Assembly (NCBI RefSeq): GCF_954871325.1 | Contig: NC_088776.1 | Location: 25,468,508 to 25,532,507, forward strand | Length of the DNA stretch: 64,000 bases | Source: Gordionus sp. m RMFG-2023 | Taxonomy: Eukaryota > Nematomorpha > Gordioida > Chordodea > Parachordodidae | Direction: 5' to 3' | Part shown: piece after piece, positions 32,451 to 45,326 of the stretch | Layout of the letters: every line of letters begins with the position of its first letter | Position numbering within the stretch: position 1 is the first letter of the stretch | The notes under the pieces: model-generated | Seen by the model: only the letters and a program-made list of their open reading frames with translations | Told to the model about the DNA's origin: nothing | The model's database searches: none | Made by a program: the position numbers and the translations under genes

Positions 32451-35254
32451 TGATAAAATTAACATATCTTCCAACAGGGAAGTTAAGTTCCCAAAGTTGG
32501 AGGGATGCTTGACGGACATATATTTGGAGAGACTTGACGATTATTTCTCTCAAATAATTTTATCCGACTCAGTAAAAATTGAAACATTGATGAGCAATTT
32601 ATCTGATGACCTATACGATAAAATTAAGTCATTATGTACTAAGGAAGATATTAAAGATTATAAAATTATTATTAGAAAATTATAATTTTTATTACCCAAT
32701 CAAGATGTTTGGATATTGACTGGGAAGTTTAACCTTGCTTTTATTAATGATGATCGCATAAAAGGAAAATTGAGAACATCTAGTTTAAATGACAATAAAA
32801 AATAAATTAAATAAAAATATTAACTACGCATTAGACGAAATGATTGAAATAAGAAGAAAATTAGATAGTATTAACATTAAATCAGAAAGTGACAATGTTA
32901 ATTATGTTTTTAGTAGAGATAAAAAAATAATGACAATAATAGAAATAATGATAAGAATTTAGATATCCAAAGTATTTCTAATAGAAATGAGATTAATAGT
33001 AACTATAATAGATCTAATTATTATTCGAGGCAAAATTTTGACAGTAGGAATAGAAATTATGGTGATAACAATTTTAGTAATGTTAACGACAACAGGAATA
33101 GGAATTTTAGTAACGTTGGAAACAATAACAATTATAATAATAACAACTATAGAAATAATCAGTATAATGATAGTAACTATCAAAATTAAAATTATCGGTA
33201 TAACAATAGCAACAGAAACTTTCATAATAATAATCATTAATCTTATAACAACAACTATGGTAGGAATAACGCCTGGTTTAATTATAATCAGAGGAGGCAG
33301 ATTCAATGTGGCGATCAAAATCATAATAATTACCGATCTTATAACAACAATTTAAATAATTATGAAGGAAACAACAGGTGGCATAATAATGATAACCAAA
33401 GAAAACAAATCGAATATGACGATCGTAATCGGTGGAAGGATTTTAATCAAAGAAAACATCCAGTATGATAATCAAAACTTCTACGATAGCAATAATTGTA
33501 ATATGAACATTGAAGAAGTTGGGGAAAATAAAGTTGGCACTGCCAAAGACTATAATGAGAATGATTTCCATGTCAACAACCTGGCTGAAAATATAGACAA
33601 AGGTGATGACAGTGCTTTTATGACTACTTTGAAATTAAATAATGTTACTACTACTATGCAGGTTGACACTGGATCAAAGTATACCATCATACCTCATGAT
33701 ATGGCTAAAAAAATTGGTATAAGAGAAATGAAGAAATCCAGTTTGCGGCTTACAGCCTACGACGGAAACTTGATTAAAATCATCGGGACAACTCAAGTTA
33801 AAGTAAGTTATGAAGGAATCACTAAATATTTACTAGCAGTAGTTGTAGAGTCGAGAAAGAACGCGTTATTAGGAAGAATCTAGATCAATGCCTTTAAAAA
33901 TATTTTAAATAAATTCATAGGAAATGTCGACACCAATTATGAAGACGAAATCAATAAACTTATTAAAGATTGTGAATCCAAATTGACTAGCGAACCAATT
34001 AACAAAGTAGATGTCAAATTACATTTAAGATGTGACGCCCAACCTAAAATAATACCACCAAGACGTATACTGTATTCAAAGATTGATCTTGTGGGCGAAG
34101 AACTGAATAGATGGATACACGAAAAAATTATTGAGCCTGTAAATAATCATGTGCGATGGGCGAGTCCTATAACCGCCGTATACAAAGATGATGGGAGCAT
34201 CAGGCTTTGCGCAGATTTTAAAGACACTATTAACCCAGCTCTCGAAGACTTTAGCCCACTTTCACGAATAAATGATCTTATAGCTAAACTTTCAGAAGGA
34301 AAAAAATTCACCAAAATCGATTTCAAAAATGCTTTTCTACAATCGATAAAAATAGCAGAAATTTTTTGACTATATCTACACATAAGGGATACTACCAATT
34401 TACCAGACTTCCTTTTGGGTTGAAAACTTCATCTGCTATATTCCAACAAATCATGAATCAGATTTTCGGTGATATGAAGGATGTCATATTTTATATTGAT
34501 GACTTATTAATAACTGGAAATAACGATGAAGCACATTTAAACAACATCAAAAAGGACTTTGAGAGAATATTATCGTACGGGTTAGTACCTAACTTCGCCA
34601 AAAGTTTATTTTTCAAAAACAAAGTTAGGTTCCTGGGTCACGATATAGATGACAAGGGGATTCATGCATACCACGACTCTCCTAAGAAGGGCGGAAGTGT
34701 GGACAAAAATGTTAAAACTAATGATAAAAATATTGTAACACCAACTCCTAGACCGATACGAAGTAGACAAAAACCTGTTTATCTAAAAGATTATATATAA
34801 AATATTAAAATATGTAAAAAATAAATTAAATACTAAAACACGAAAAATTAAATCAAATACTAAAACGCTAAATAAAAATAAAATAAAAACTCTAAAAATA
34901 TCATATAAAAAATAAAAACGCTAAAAATATTATCTAACAATCTTGTTGATTTATCATCCTTTTATTATTCTAACATCCAAATTTGATCAATTCTCTAATT
35001 ATTCATGTATTCCGAAATCCTATTTAATAATGATAAATTTACAACTGGTGAGGTGATAATAACAATTTTGTAAAATTAACAATGATAACGACGGAGAATG
35101 ACGACAAGCTTACATACTCGGAACGATATTATCAAGCCAACAATTAAGACGACATATGCAACAACTTGACAATCAAAATGATAAATCATTTGGACGACAA
35201 GCTTGCTATGAGAGCTCAGCTGGATTATGGGAAGGCTTTTCAGAAGAAGGGGAA

Positions 35255-35492
35255 TGTTAATCGAGATTGACTTTTTAAATTTGTTTAACTTAAATTGTTT
35301 TTATTTTAAACATGTTAGCTATTAACTATGTATTTCGTTTAAATTGTTTTTTTATAATACATATATATATATATGTATATACCTTATTTTATATTTATTT
35401 TTAGTATCATTTTTAGTATCATTTTTAGTTTTAGAATAAATTTATTATAAATACACCGTTATTTCTATCATCACCGTTATCTTTATATAACA
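35255..35492 (+). repeat. Right LTR of the Ty3 element
   Basis: 238 bp, beginning TGTTAATCGAGATTGAC after a purine-rich tract (GAAGAAGGGGAA) and followed by the AAACT target duplication. Confidence 0.9.
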
Positions 35493-35980
35493 AAACTAAA
35501 TTTTGTTTTCGCCTATCTACTCACTAAACAATTAGAAGTACAACATTAAGAATGAAAATATTGAATAACTTACTTTATACTTAAATTTTATGGGTCAAAT
35601 AAGTAATTATAATGTAAGGTTTCTGCCTGAGTACTTCCCGGTGCCTGGAAGTGGGTCAGTTACACTACACTACAAAAATTGATATTTTGAAAGAATTTTC
35701 GTTTTCTTCATAACAAAATGTTCATCTTCTTTAAATCTTTTATATATTATTTTAATATTTTATATGGTATTGATCTATATAATTAATGTTTAAGGATAAT
35801 GGCGTGATAGGCAGAAAGCAGTTTGCCATTTTTAATATCTATATTCCTTACACCACTCTGCCATCAAGTTATCCGTTTGAAAGACTTTTTTGCACAAAAT
35901 ATCTTTATACATAAATGGTGCTCTAATGATAAAAAGTTTGAGAATATTTTATTATTAAAATCTAATAATAATCATATAAT

Positions 35981-37247
35981 CAGACTAGGATCGAATCACG
36001 ATCTTTTCAAAAAATATGGATCGATATCCAGGATCGAAATTTGTTTAAAAAAGAATCACTATCACTATTCATTTTTTTCAATGAAACCTTTTTCCTATAA
36101 TCTGGATTACTTATATAAAATTCAGAGGTTTTATGCCTGATGCAAAATTATCTAATAAAAAAAATTAATTATATAGTATTATTTTTGTAAATAATATTTT
36201 ATAATTATATGAAAACTGTATTGTGGCATAGTGTAATTTATCCAAGGGAGAACATATTTTAATAATTAGTGCTTATTACATTTTAGTGCTTTAACTCGGT
36301 TGGTAGATAGGTTAAGGTAAAACGCATTATTGGCAAAATAATAAAAAATTTCTGAAATGGCATCATACTAGAACAAAGATTAGAGAATTTCTGAATATAG
36401 TATGCCATAATGCTTGATTAGTAAACTCAATTAGTTCCAAAAAATAAAGAGAAACTAGTTGTAAGAGAAATTAAAACTATAACGACCGTAGCTTGATTCT
36501 TAAATATCGAATTTTGAATTGAGATTCAAAAATCATATATGTCTAAATGAATCAAGGTGTATTTTTCGCCGATTCAAAATATTTATGAATCTTATGATTC
36601 TACTATCTTTGTAAATATTATTTTTACTTTTCGGTTTATTTAGTAGATAAAGATAGTAAAGTCTTATTATATTTTGAATCGTCAAAAATTTGATATGAAT
36701 CTCATATTAAGCTGTCTTAAGTATTAAACTTTTGAAGGTAAATTTTAAAGCAGCTTAGGTCATTATATAATGCTTAGCTAATATACATTTTAGTTTATTA
36801 TTTCAATCAGCTAGTAAACAGTTTATTACAAAGTTATTAATAAAAATAAATAAAAATCTAAAATTGGCATCGAAATTCAAGATAGAAAGAAAAACTTTGA
36901 AACACTAAAATAATTATAATAAAGAACATTAAATAAACGAAATAATATAAAAACTAATTTAAAAAAAATCCCTACACACCCTCAAATATTTATTAATAAT
37001 TTGAAATTATGACCATAATTTAAAAAAGTGAAAACTCATAATAATTTTTATTAAAATCGAATATAGCCATATGTCAATAATAAGTAAACCTAAAGACCCC
37101 CAATAAAAATTATGGCGGAAAAACCAACCTAATGGTGCTCTTCCCTTATCAAAATCATCCTGGATATGCCTATGATCGGGCAATTTGCCAAAATAAAGAT
37201 CGAATCCAGGATTATCAATCCTTTGATCACGATCCTAAACAACTCTG
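35981..37247. mobile_element. Non-autonomous hAT, CAGAGTTGTT family
   Basis: The right end, read inverted, is CAGAGTTGTTTAGGATCGTG. The left end is CAGACTAGGATCGAATCACG with further paired words (GGATCGATATCCAGGATCG). The flanking 8-mers agree at about five positions. Inside, 36488-36716 forms a second inverted-repeat unit (AGCTTGATTCTTAAATATCG and a matching inverse), perhaps a nested MITE. No transposase words. Confidence 0.55.
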
Positions 37248-37974
37248 GATATTGTTAATATGTAGTTCATATATGTAATATTAAAATTTAACATTTATTA
37301 TTTATCATTTAATTATATATTGTATGTAAATGAGATATCAATTCAATAAAATTTTTTTAGCTAACTTCAAAATTTGAATTTTAACAAAAGAATTTTCTAA
37401 ATTAGGCATTATGCACACCTTACATAATTATAATGAAAATGTATCTTATGGAAAATAATTTGTAAAAAGTGTATCTAGATACTGATATATTTTAGATGAT
37501 GTATCAATATCTAGATACATTTGAAAAGTATCTTTAAACAATTCTAATATTAAATAACTTATTTAATGAATGGGTAATAGATAATTTGGATTTATTGCTA
37601 TGAATTCTATAAAAATTTTAGTTATAATAAAAAATAATAAAATGAGTATATAGAAAATTATTATTGTTGCATAAGGCGTTACAAAATGGCAGCATTACTA
37701 AGGTCGTTTGTTACTTTTCCCCTAAAATAGTAAGCAGCAACGGCTTTAATTAGCGAGTTAATATTTAAGTTACTTGTTACTTTTTTATCTTATTATTGAA
37801 ATATTTTTAAAACTTTATAAAAATATTAAAACAAAGTTACATGAATATCTGATTTCATTCCTCTTGCAGCTTACATTTTAATAATTTACTAAATGTCATC
37901 AATTATGTCAGAGTTTCTTAGCATTTATGGGACTGGTGTTCAGCAGAAAATGCTGAGATATAACCAAGGATCCA
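37248..37974. other. Spacer with MITE-like scraps
   Basis: Words around GTATCTAGATACTGATAT (near 37480) and GTATCTTTAAACAATTCT (near 37530) resemble the MITE at 39554-39742. At 37660-37790 there are GTTACTTGTTACTTTTT words like hAT ends near 45700 and 63930. No gene is supported. Confidence 0.35.
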
Positions 37975-39350
37975 AACCGAACCTGAACCGAACCGTTAAA
38001 CCGCTAAAAACCGTATTTTTTATCAAACCTAAACCGAACCTAAACCGTTAAAAAATTTCTAGCCGAACCTGAACCGAACCGATAAAATGCCTCTGAACCG
38101 GTTCGAGCCTCAGGATCTTATGCCTATAAAATAATACATAAGTTATTACTAGTATATTGCAAAAATTTTAATTATATTCGAATTGTTTTAAAGATTATTA
38201 TCAATTACATTTGATTGATAAGTGTCAGTCATAATTTTTATAAACTTTAGTATATTGCCATTTTACATCATTTTTTAAATATTTTAAGTTTATAAATTAT
38301 AATGCCTAGAGAAAATTAAATCCAATATAAAAATTTTACATATAGTATTATAAATGACACATCAAAATGTAATATTACTGATTGTCAAATAAATATGAAA
38401 GGCCATCTTAAATCTTGAGCGTCACATAAAAAGAAACCACCATCTAGAATTCATAAAATTAACAAAATATTACAAAAAAAAGCCTAATAAAGCAAAAAGG
38501 ATTAAGATGTCATCAAGTCAACAGACTCTAGAAGAAGCATTAATAGAACAAACAATATCAGTAAAACTAAATAAAAAAAAAAATAATTGATGCTTGTATT
38601 GAGTTGGTCACTTTTAGTTTTAATGGCAGACCATTATAATTAATCGATGATAGCGATTTTAAAAAAATTCTTGATCCTATATTAAAAGACGTGAGTAAAA
38701 TTATAATTATTTCTCAAAATATTCAATCTAGTGGCAGAACAAGCCTTAAGTATTTGGCAAAATATAATCAAAGAAATAAATATTATAGTTAATTTTTGTA
38801 AAGAACCCATGTTAAATAAAACTATGAATATTTTAAACTATTGGAGAAATCAGAGTAATCGATGCTCAGTATTATGTAAATTGTTCGATATCATACTGGC
38901 AGTGCCAGCTACCCAAGTTAGTGTGGAAAGATGTTTTTCAACAATTAAATTTATATTATCTTTTTATAGATGTAATTTGAGTGAGACGAATCTTGAAAAT
39001 ATATTAATTGTGCGGCTTAATAAAAAATTTTAAAGTAAATAAAGTTAAATATTGTTCATTTTAAAATTAATTATTGATATTTATTAGTATTTTATAATTT
39101 AAATATTATTTTATAATGTGCAATTAATAAAAATGAAGGTTTTATGTATATGTTTTTTATTTTAATGATGAAATAAAAAAAATATACCTCCCATACATAA
39201 TTCGAATGTAGATTTGAATATAAAAATGTTCAACCCGGTTTTTAGAGGTTCGAATCGAACCGATATATTTATTTTTTACGAACCGAACCTGAACATTGAA
39301 CCGTTATTTTTATCCGAACCTGACCTGAACCGAACCGATATTTGTTCTTG
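37975..39350 (+). mobile_element. hAT transposon with decayed transposase
   Basis: It opens CAAGGATCCAAACCGAACC and closes GAACCGATATTTGTTCTTG, with many AACCGAACC words near both ends. A BED-finger scrap (CNITDC...HLKS) lies near 38340-38440. An intact C-terminal dimerisation block at 38731-39033 reads MNILNYWRNQSNR, VPATQVSVERCFSTIKFIL and NILIVRLNKKF, the hAT hATC signature. The catalytic middle is largely lost. Here VPATQVSVER is uninterrupted, unlike copy A, which has a 42-nt intron at this site. The target duplication is unclear. Confidence 0.75.
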
Positions 39351-39553
39351 TTTATCAAGTGATAAATTCGGGTAACATTTATTAAAAATTAATAAAAAAA
39401 TTTTAAAAAAAGTTTATAATAATTTTAAAAAAATTATAAAAAAATTTACATATTTTTTAAGGGGTATGAAAAATACTCATTGCTAAACTGTATTGCTTGA
39501 ATTGTTAAAAAGCAATTAATCATAGTCAATTAAAATTTGATTATACTATTTTT

Positions 39554-39742
39554 CAGAGTTGTTAAAAGATACTTTTTAAATGGATCAAGATACAGATACA
39601 TCGTCTAAAATAATATCTAGATACATCAAAAATCTATCTAGATACAGATACAGATACCACATTTTTATATCTAGAAGATACCACATTTTTATATCTAGAT
39701 ACAGGATCTAGATACTTGTATCTAGATCCTTTAACAACTCTG
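39554..39742. mobile_element. hAT MITE with perfect target duplication in the left foldback arm
   Basis: The termini CAGAGTTGTTAAAAGATAC and GATCCTTTAACAACTCTG are inverted repeats. The duplication CTATTTTT (39546-39553 and 39743-39750) is perfect. The interior is built from repeated GATACAGATAC / TATCTAGATAC words. Confidence 0.9.
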
Positions 39743-40518
39743 CTATTTTTTATTAAATAAAAAATTGAGATTGAATATCAAATAATTTATAATTCTATTT
39801 TTACTTAATATTATTGGGAAAAAATATATTTACTAGTTTATAACAACTCAAATTTTATTTTTCATTTTTAAAATTTAACAAATATATATCCACATTCAGG
39901 CGTTAAATGCATAAATAGGAAAATATCATCTTAAGAAACCAGAATGATTATTAGTTAGCGCTTTTTTATATTTGGGTGTAAATACATATGAAAAACCTAA
40001 AAATTTTTTTAAAAAGATAGGTTTCTTTGACATTTAATTAATGAGTAGGTTTAGAATCGAAAAATAATGGAAAACTTGTTAGGCACATATTGCTGGCGTT
40101 ATTCATCAAAATCTCTTCACTTTTGGTTTATACCTGTACATTTAGGTGTTAAGCATTATTCTAATAATATTTCGAAAATATATGATTTGACCGAATGCCG
40201 AGCACAAAACCGACCACTTACTAATTATTCGATCGACCAAATTTGCTAGTAATATTAATTGAAAAATGTTCATTTTTGTTTTATAAATCTATAAATACGT
40301 GTAAACCAATCAGATATTTTTAAAACAAAAATATGATTTATAATTATATAATAATTTTAAATTTTAACAGGTAATATTTAAAATTATTTATTTTTTATAT
40401 TTTTACGTACACATTCACTTTTCATTTTATTTTTAGGAAAATTCCAAAATAATTTTTAAAAGATTTTTAATTTTTATTTAAATTGTAAAATATAAGGCAG
40501 CCAGGAATTTTCAACTTA

Positions 40519-40550
40519 GGTGGGGTGGGGGGGGGTGGGTGGGGTGGGGA
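40519..40550 (+). other. G-rich tract with quadruplex potential
   Basis: Successive runs of four or more G separated by single T bases (GGTGGGGTGGGGGGGGGTG and following). It lies in the spacer between the foldback arms and follows CAGGAATTTTCAACTTAGG, which resembles G-rich hAT ends at 28809 and 61468. Confidence 0.6.
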
Positions 40551-40604
40551 TAGTTTTTTTAATATTAAATCATCTTATTTGGTAAAATTGATTAGAACCA
40601 ATAA

Positions 40605-41590
40605 TATTTAGTAAGTGTTCGGTTTTGAGCCCGGCAGTCGGTCAAATCATAATATTTTCAAAATATTTTTTAGGATAATGCTTAACACCTAATTGTACAC
40701 ATATAAACCAAATAAATAATTTTCAAATAAGGCCAGCAATGCAGTTTTCGGTTTCAAATCGGTTATCGGTCAAATCTCGATATTTTTAAAATATTTTTTG
40801 GAATAATGTTTTACACGTATTTATAGATATATATAACAAAAATTGATATCACTAGCAAATTTGGTCGATCGAATATTTAGTAAGTGGTCAGTTTTGTGCT
40901 CGGCATTCGGTCAAATCTTATATTTTCAAAAGGATAATTCTTAGCACCTAAATGTACACGTATTAACCAAAAATAAAGAATTTCCCATAAATAATGCCAG
41001 CAATGGAGTATTTCGGTTTCAAATCTGTTATCGGTTAAATCAAGATATTTTTAAAATATTTTTGGAATAATGTTTTACACGTATTTATAGATATATAAAA
41101 CAAAAATGAAAAATTTTCAATTATTATTACTAGCAAATTTGATAGATCGAATATTTAGTAATTGTCGGTTTTGAGCTCGGCATTCGGTCAAATCATAATA
41201 TTTTTTAGGATAATGCTTAACACGTTAATGTACACGTATAAACCAAAAATAAAAAATTTTCTTCAGATAACTCCAGCAATGCACTATTTAGTCGTTGGGC
41301 CGGTTTCAAATCGGTTATCGGTCAAATCACGATATTTTTAAGATATTTTTTTGGAATAATGTTTTCCACATATTTATAGATATATATAAAAGAAAAATGA
41401 ATTTTTAATTAATATTACTAGCAAATTTGGTCGATCGAATATTTAATAAGTGGTCAGTTTAGAGCTCGGCATTCAGTCAAATCATATTATTTTCAAAATA
41501 GTTTTCAGGATAATGCTTAATACCTAAATGTACACGTATAAACCTAAAATGAAGAGATTTTGATCAAGCCAGCAATATGTGCCTTACAAG
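40605..41590 (+). repeat. Four tandem modules of about 267-290 bp
   Basis: Units start near 40605, 40872, 41150 and 41439 with AATATTTAGTAAGTGGTC-like sequence. Each contains GCTCGGCATTCGGTCAAATC, AGGATAATGCTTAACACC, TGTACACGTATAAACC, GGTTTCAAATCGGTTATCGG and GTTTTACACGTATTTATAGA in the same order. The inverse of one unit forms the inner part of the left foldback arm (about 40067-40330). Confidence 0.85.
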
Positions 41591-41839
41591 TTTTCCATTA
41601 TTTTTCGATTCTAAACCTACTCATTAATTAAATGACAAAGAAACCTATCTTTTTTAAATTTTTTTTAGGTTTTTCACATGTATTTACGCCCAATAGAAAA
41701 AAAGCGCCAACCAATAATCATTCTGGTTTCCTAAGATGATTTTTCATATTTATGCATTTAACGCCCTCTTATGGATTATATGTTAAATTTTAAAAATGAA
41801 AAATAAAATTTGAGTTGTAATTTTTTTCTTCTTCTCTTT

Positions 41840-44800
41840 AGCTTTCACCTTTTCTGGTGGTACTTCAACATCTCTCCACTTTATGTTATTTATACAATCT
41901 CTTTTATTTAATTTATACTTCTTTATATTGGCTCTAACATTATGGTCCCATTGATGTTTTGGCTTCCTCTTTTACGTTTGCCCATCACATCCAAAGTCTC
42001 AACCTTATTTCCTATGTAGTTCATAGGCCTTCTCATTGTGTGCCCATACCACCTAAGTCTGTTTACCATTAACTTAGTCTTAATGGGCACTACCTTTAAA
42101 CTACAGTATTCTTGTACTGGGCACCATTATCCTTTCTTGTTACCCCAGCAATCATCCTCAGCATTCTCATCTCCATAGTTTGTAGACTTCTCTCGTCTGA
42201 TTCTTTGGTTGGCCATGTTTCCGAACTATATAGAATAGTTGGTTGTACTATGGAACTGTAAATTTTTCCATTTAATTTGTGTGGGATTCTTTTGTCAAAT
42301 AGCACTCCAGATAAAGATCTCCACTTTAACCACCCTTGATTAATTTTACTTTTTATCTCTTTCTCTATTGTGCCGTTTGTTTGTATAGTGGAGCCCAAAT
42401 ATTTTCAGCTTTCAATTGCCGATATCTGCCATTCATTTATATCAATACTCTCTGTTTCATCTCCTCCTATCACCATATACTTCGTCTTTTCTCTATTTAC
42501 TTTTAGTCCTTGCTTTTCTAGGATATTTATCCAACTCACTAATCTTTCTCTCATTTCATCCTTGGATTCGGCAAGTATCACAATATCATCTGCAAATATC
42601 ATATTCCACGGGACTGTTTGAGGTATAGACTGTGCTAATACATCTATTACTGTAATGAAAAGAAGTGGGCTGAGAGCTGACCTTTGATGAACTCCTTCGG
42701 CTATTGTATAACCTGCTGAAATACCTGTTGTGCTACAGACCATTGTTGTATGACCCATATACATATCCTGTATCATTCTTATATATTTTTCGGGAATATT
42801 TTTGTAGCGTAGCGCCCACCAGATAAGTTTTCTTGTGATTCTATCAAAGGCCTTTTCTAGATCGAGAAAGACCATATGTAGCTTTTTGTTCTTTTCCCTG
42901 TATTTTTCACTCATTTGCCTAATTGCGTGGATAGCATCTGTTGTTGATCTTCCAGGCATAAAGCCAAACCGAGTCTCTCCTATTCCGATTATATCTCTTA
43001 ATCTTTTTTCTATTATTTTTTCGTATAGTTTTAGACAGTGTGACATTAGTTTTATGCCCCTGTAATTTTGACAATTGTGTGGATCCCCTTTATTTTTGAA
43101 GATAGGAACTAGATAGCTCTGCCTCCATTTTTGGGGAACCTCTTCATTTCCAAGTATTTTATTGTACAGATTTCTGAGGAGATGTATTCCATCATCTCCT
43201 AGTGCTTTAAGGCTTTCTATTGGAATATCGTTTGGATCCCTAGCTTTGTTGTTTTTCATATGCTTGAGGCATTTGATTATTTCTTGTTCTGTTATAGGTT
43301 GTACAAGGTTTTGACATGGGGAGTGTTCGTCTAGATGTAGTATGTGGGGATTAAAGTTGAGAATCTCCTGAAAATATTCTTTCCATCTATTCATTATTTC
43401 TTTTTCCTTTATTATCAATTTCCCATTTTTATTCTTGATTACTTTCGGAGCTCCGTTTATATCCCTATAATTCTTTTCTCGTTGTTTGGCTAATCTGTAT
43501 ATTTTATTTTGCCCATCTTTGGTATGTAGTTCTTCATACATGTCATCGTATGCCATAGCTTTGGCCCTAGCCACCGCCTTTATAGCTATATTCTCTTGGA
43601 TTTTTTGTAATTTGTCTTGTCATCTGGGTTTTGGGATTTGTACCATATTTTATATAGGGCTTTTTCTCCTTTATAGTGGTTTGTACCTCTTCATTCCACC
43701 ACTATAGTTCTATGTGTGATTTGTTGCCTCCCCTTGTCAAGCCTAGTGTCAATTTGGCAGTGTCTATGAATCTGTATGAAAGGTCTGTCCACATTTTTTC
43801 ACTGACTTGTGAGGAATCTATTGTTTCAATGTTTGCATTGATTGCAAAGGCATCTGTCATTGTTTTTAATTTGCCCCATTTAATGCATGGTTCCAGTTTT
43901 ATCTTGTTTTGAGTGGATTTATTTGAGATGTGTAAATTCATGACTTGTAGCTTGAGTTGCGAAGCGATATCTTCTCCTGGGATGACTTTGCAGTCTATTA
44001 CATCTTTTAATCTTCTGAGAGAGATTAGCATGTAATCTATCTGTGTTTTCCTTGTACCACTTTCATATGTTATTAGATGACTGTCTTTTTCCCTATAGTA
44101 GGTGTTGGTTAAGGCAAGGTCGAAGGCTTGCGATTTCAGTACATGCTCTCCTTCATCATTTCTTTCTCCATATCCAAAACCACCATGATGCCTTTTGTAG
44201 CTATCTCTTGCTTTCCCCACATGCGCATTTGAGTCATCACCAACTATGTCATCCTTAGGGATTTCCATTACAGCTACATCAAGGATAGCTCTAAAGTCAT
44301 CTTTCTCTTCTTCCTTGCAACCCGTTTGAGGAGCATATACTGAAAGGATGTGTAGTATTGATTGACCAATGCAGAGTTTTATCTTCATTAGTCTATCAGA
44401 AATCCTGTTGACTTCTACTACTGAGGTTAGATCTTGATTGAGGATGATGCCGACACCGTTCCTATTGCTAACAATTCTATTATAGTACAATTTATACCCA
44501 TCTCCAATTATTAAAGCCTTCTGATCTTTCCATTTCGTCTCTTGTATTCACGCTATATCAACTTTTCCCTTATTCAACATTAGTGCCAATTCTCTCGTCT
44601 TACCTTTAAGCGTCCCAATATTCAAACTTGCTAATCTTGTCTTCTTTGCTTTGACCTTTACTTTACTTTTCACAGGATGGAGGTCTACCAGTGGCGTAGC
44701 TAGAAATTTTCCTTAGAGGGGGTCCATACATATAAAATCCTGGGGGGGGGGGCTTCACCTCCCAGACCCCTTTAACGGGCCTTCGGCCCTTTTGTCCGGC

Positions 44801-45184
44801 CTTCGGCCGGGTTTATCTTAAAAATCATAACCATATCTTCGATAATATATAATAAATATATTTTTTAAATGCATCAATAATATGTTTTTATAATTTAGTA
44901 GATTATTCTCAATGACTTTATAATAATACTACCCAGAATAATTTCAATAGTAATATATTATCCTTTCACAAACATCAAAACCAAAAAATATAAATATTAA
45001 TGGTATTTATTTGATATAAAGTCAATTTTAAGTCTTTTGAACGTATAATCTAAAAAATTTGCTCTGGGAGGGGTCCAAACCCGAAAACCACCCCCGTAGC
45101 TACGCCACTGAGGTCTACACCCTGACCGTCGCTTGGAGGGAACGCCCTAGCTATCATATTCATATTTGCATTTGTTTCCTTCAT
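41840..45184 (-). pseudogene. RTE LINE endonuclease-reverse transcriptase, inactive copy
   Basis: The frame starts at the ATG at 45184 (MKETNANMNMIARAFPPSDG), is split by the MITE at 44689-45110, and resumes with RLASLNIGTLKGKTRELA. Endonuclease words are IQETKWK, SVYAPQTG, SNAHVGK, GFGYGERNDEGE, DSHLITYESGTRKTQIDYML. Reverse transcriptase (about 42405-43574) shows YRGIKLMSHCLKLYEKI, FMPGRSTTDAIHAIRQM, FLDLEKAFDRI, FADDIVILAES and VNREKTKYMV. The end has KYLGSTIQ, LRWYGHTMRRP and GKRKRGKPKHQW. In-frame stops are at about 44548, 43702 and 42405, with frameshifts near 43600 and 42100. These few lesions suggest a fairly young copy. LINEs of this type nick DNA and copy their RNA at the target. 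Confidence 0.92.
44689..45110. mobile_element. hAT MITE with perfect target duplication inside the LINE
   Basis: The ends CAGTGGCGTAGCTA and TAGCTACGCCACTG are exact inverted repeats. The 8-bp duplication AGGTCTAC (44681-44688, 45111-45118) is perfect. Near the left end it has a G run and the hairpin-like GGGCCTTCGGCCC / CCGGCCTTCGGCCGG. It interrupts the LINE frame soon after its start and must be younger than the LINE. Confidence 0.93.
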
Positions 45185-45326
45185 TTTGTTTATTGGGCAG
45201 GTATCCTTAGCACCTGGCTGTCCAGGCCTGTCGGTGACCGGGGCGTCATCTCTAAGCTCCGAAATTCATCTTACCATATGTCTTTAACATCAGTCATCGA
45301 AGAAAAACTTGAAAGTTTTTATGCTC

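Larger units (their letters stand above)
31751..35492 (+). mobile_element. Ty3/Gypsy LTR retrotransposon with paired LTRs, broken
   Basis: LTRs lie at 31751-32024 and 35255-35492, both starting TGTTAATCGAG and ending ACA. A perfect 5-bp target duplication AAACT flanks the element. A primer-binding-like site TGGTGCCCCGC follows the left LTR, and a purine tract precedes the right one. The parts seen are a leader, an asparagine-rich gag-like region (about 32450-33500), a protease (about 33640-33880) and a reverse transcriptase (about 34000-34650). The interior is short for the family and the element is broken, with several breaks. The similar LTRs point to a fairly recent insertion. Confidence 0.9.

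Noticed and set aside
32959-33355. Two isoleucine-rich frames on opposite strands (121-122 residues)
   Set aside because: They are other frames of the asparagine-rich gag-like region of the Ty3 fossil (AAT/AAC-rich DNA reads as Ile on either strand).
42370-44258. Several plus-strand open frames of 60-83 residues
   Set aside because: All are shadows of the RTE LINE coding strand.
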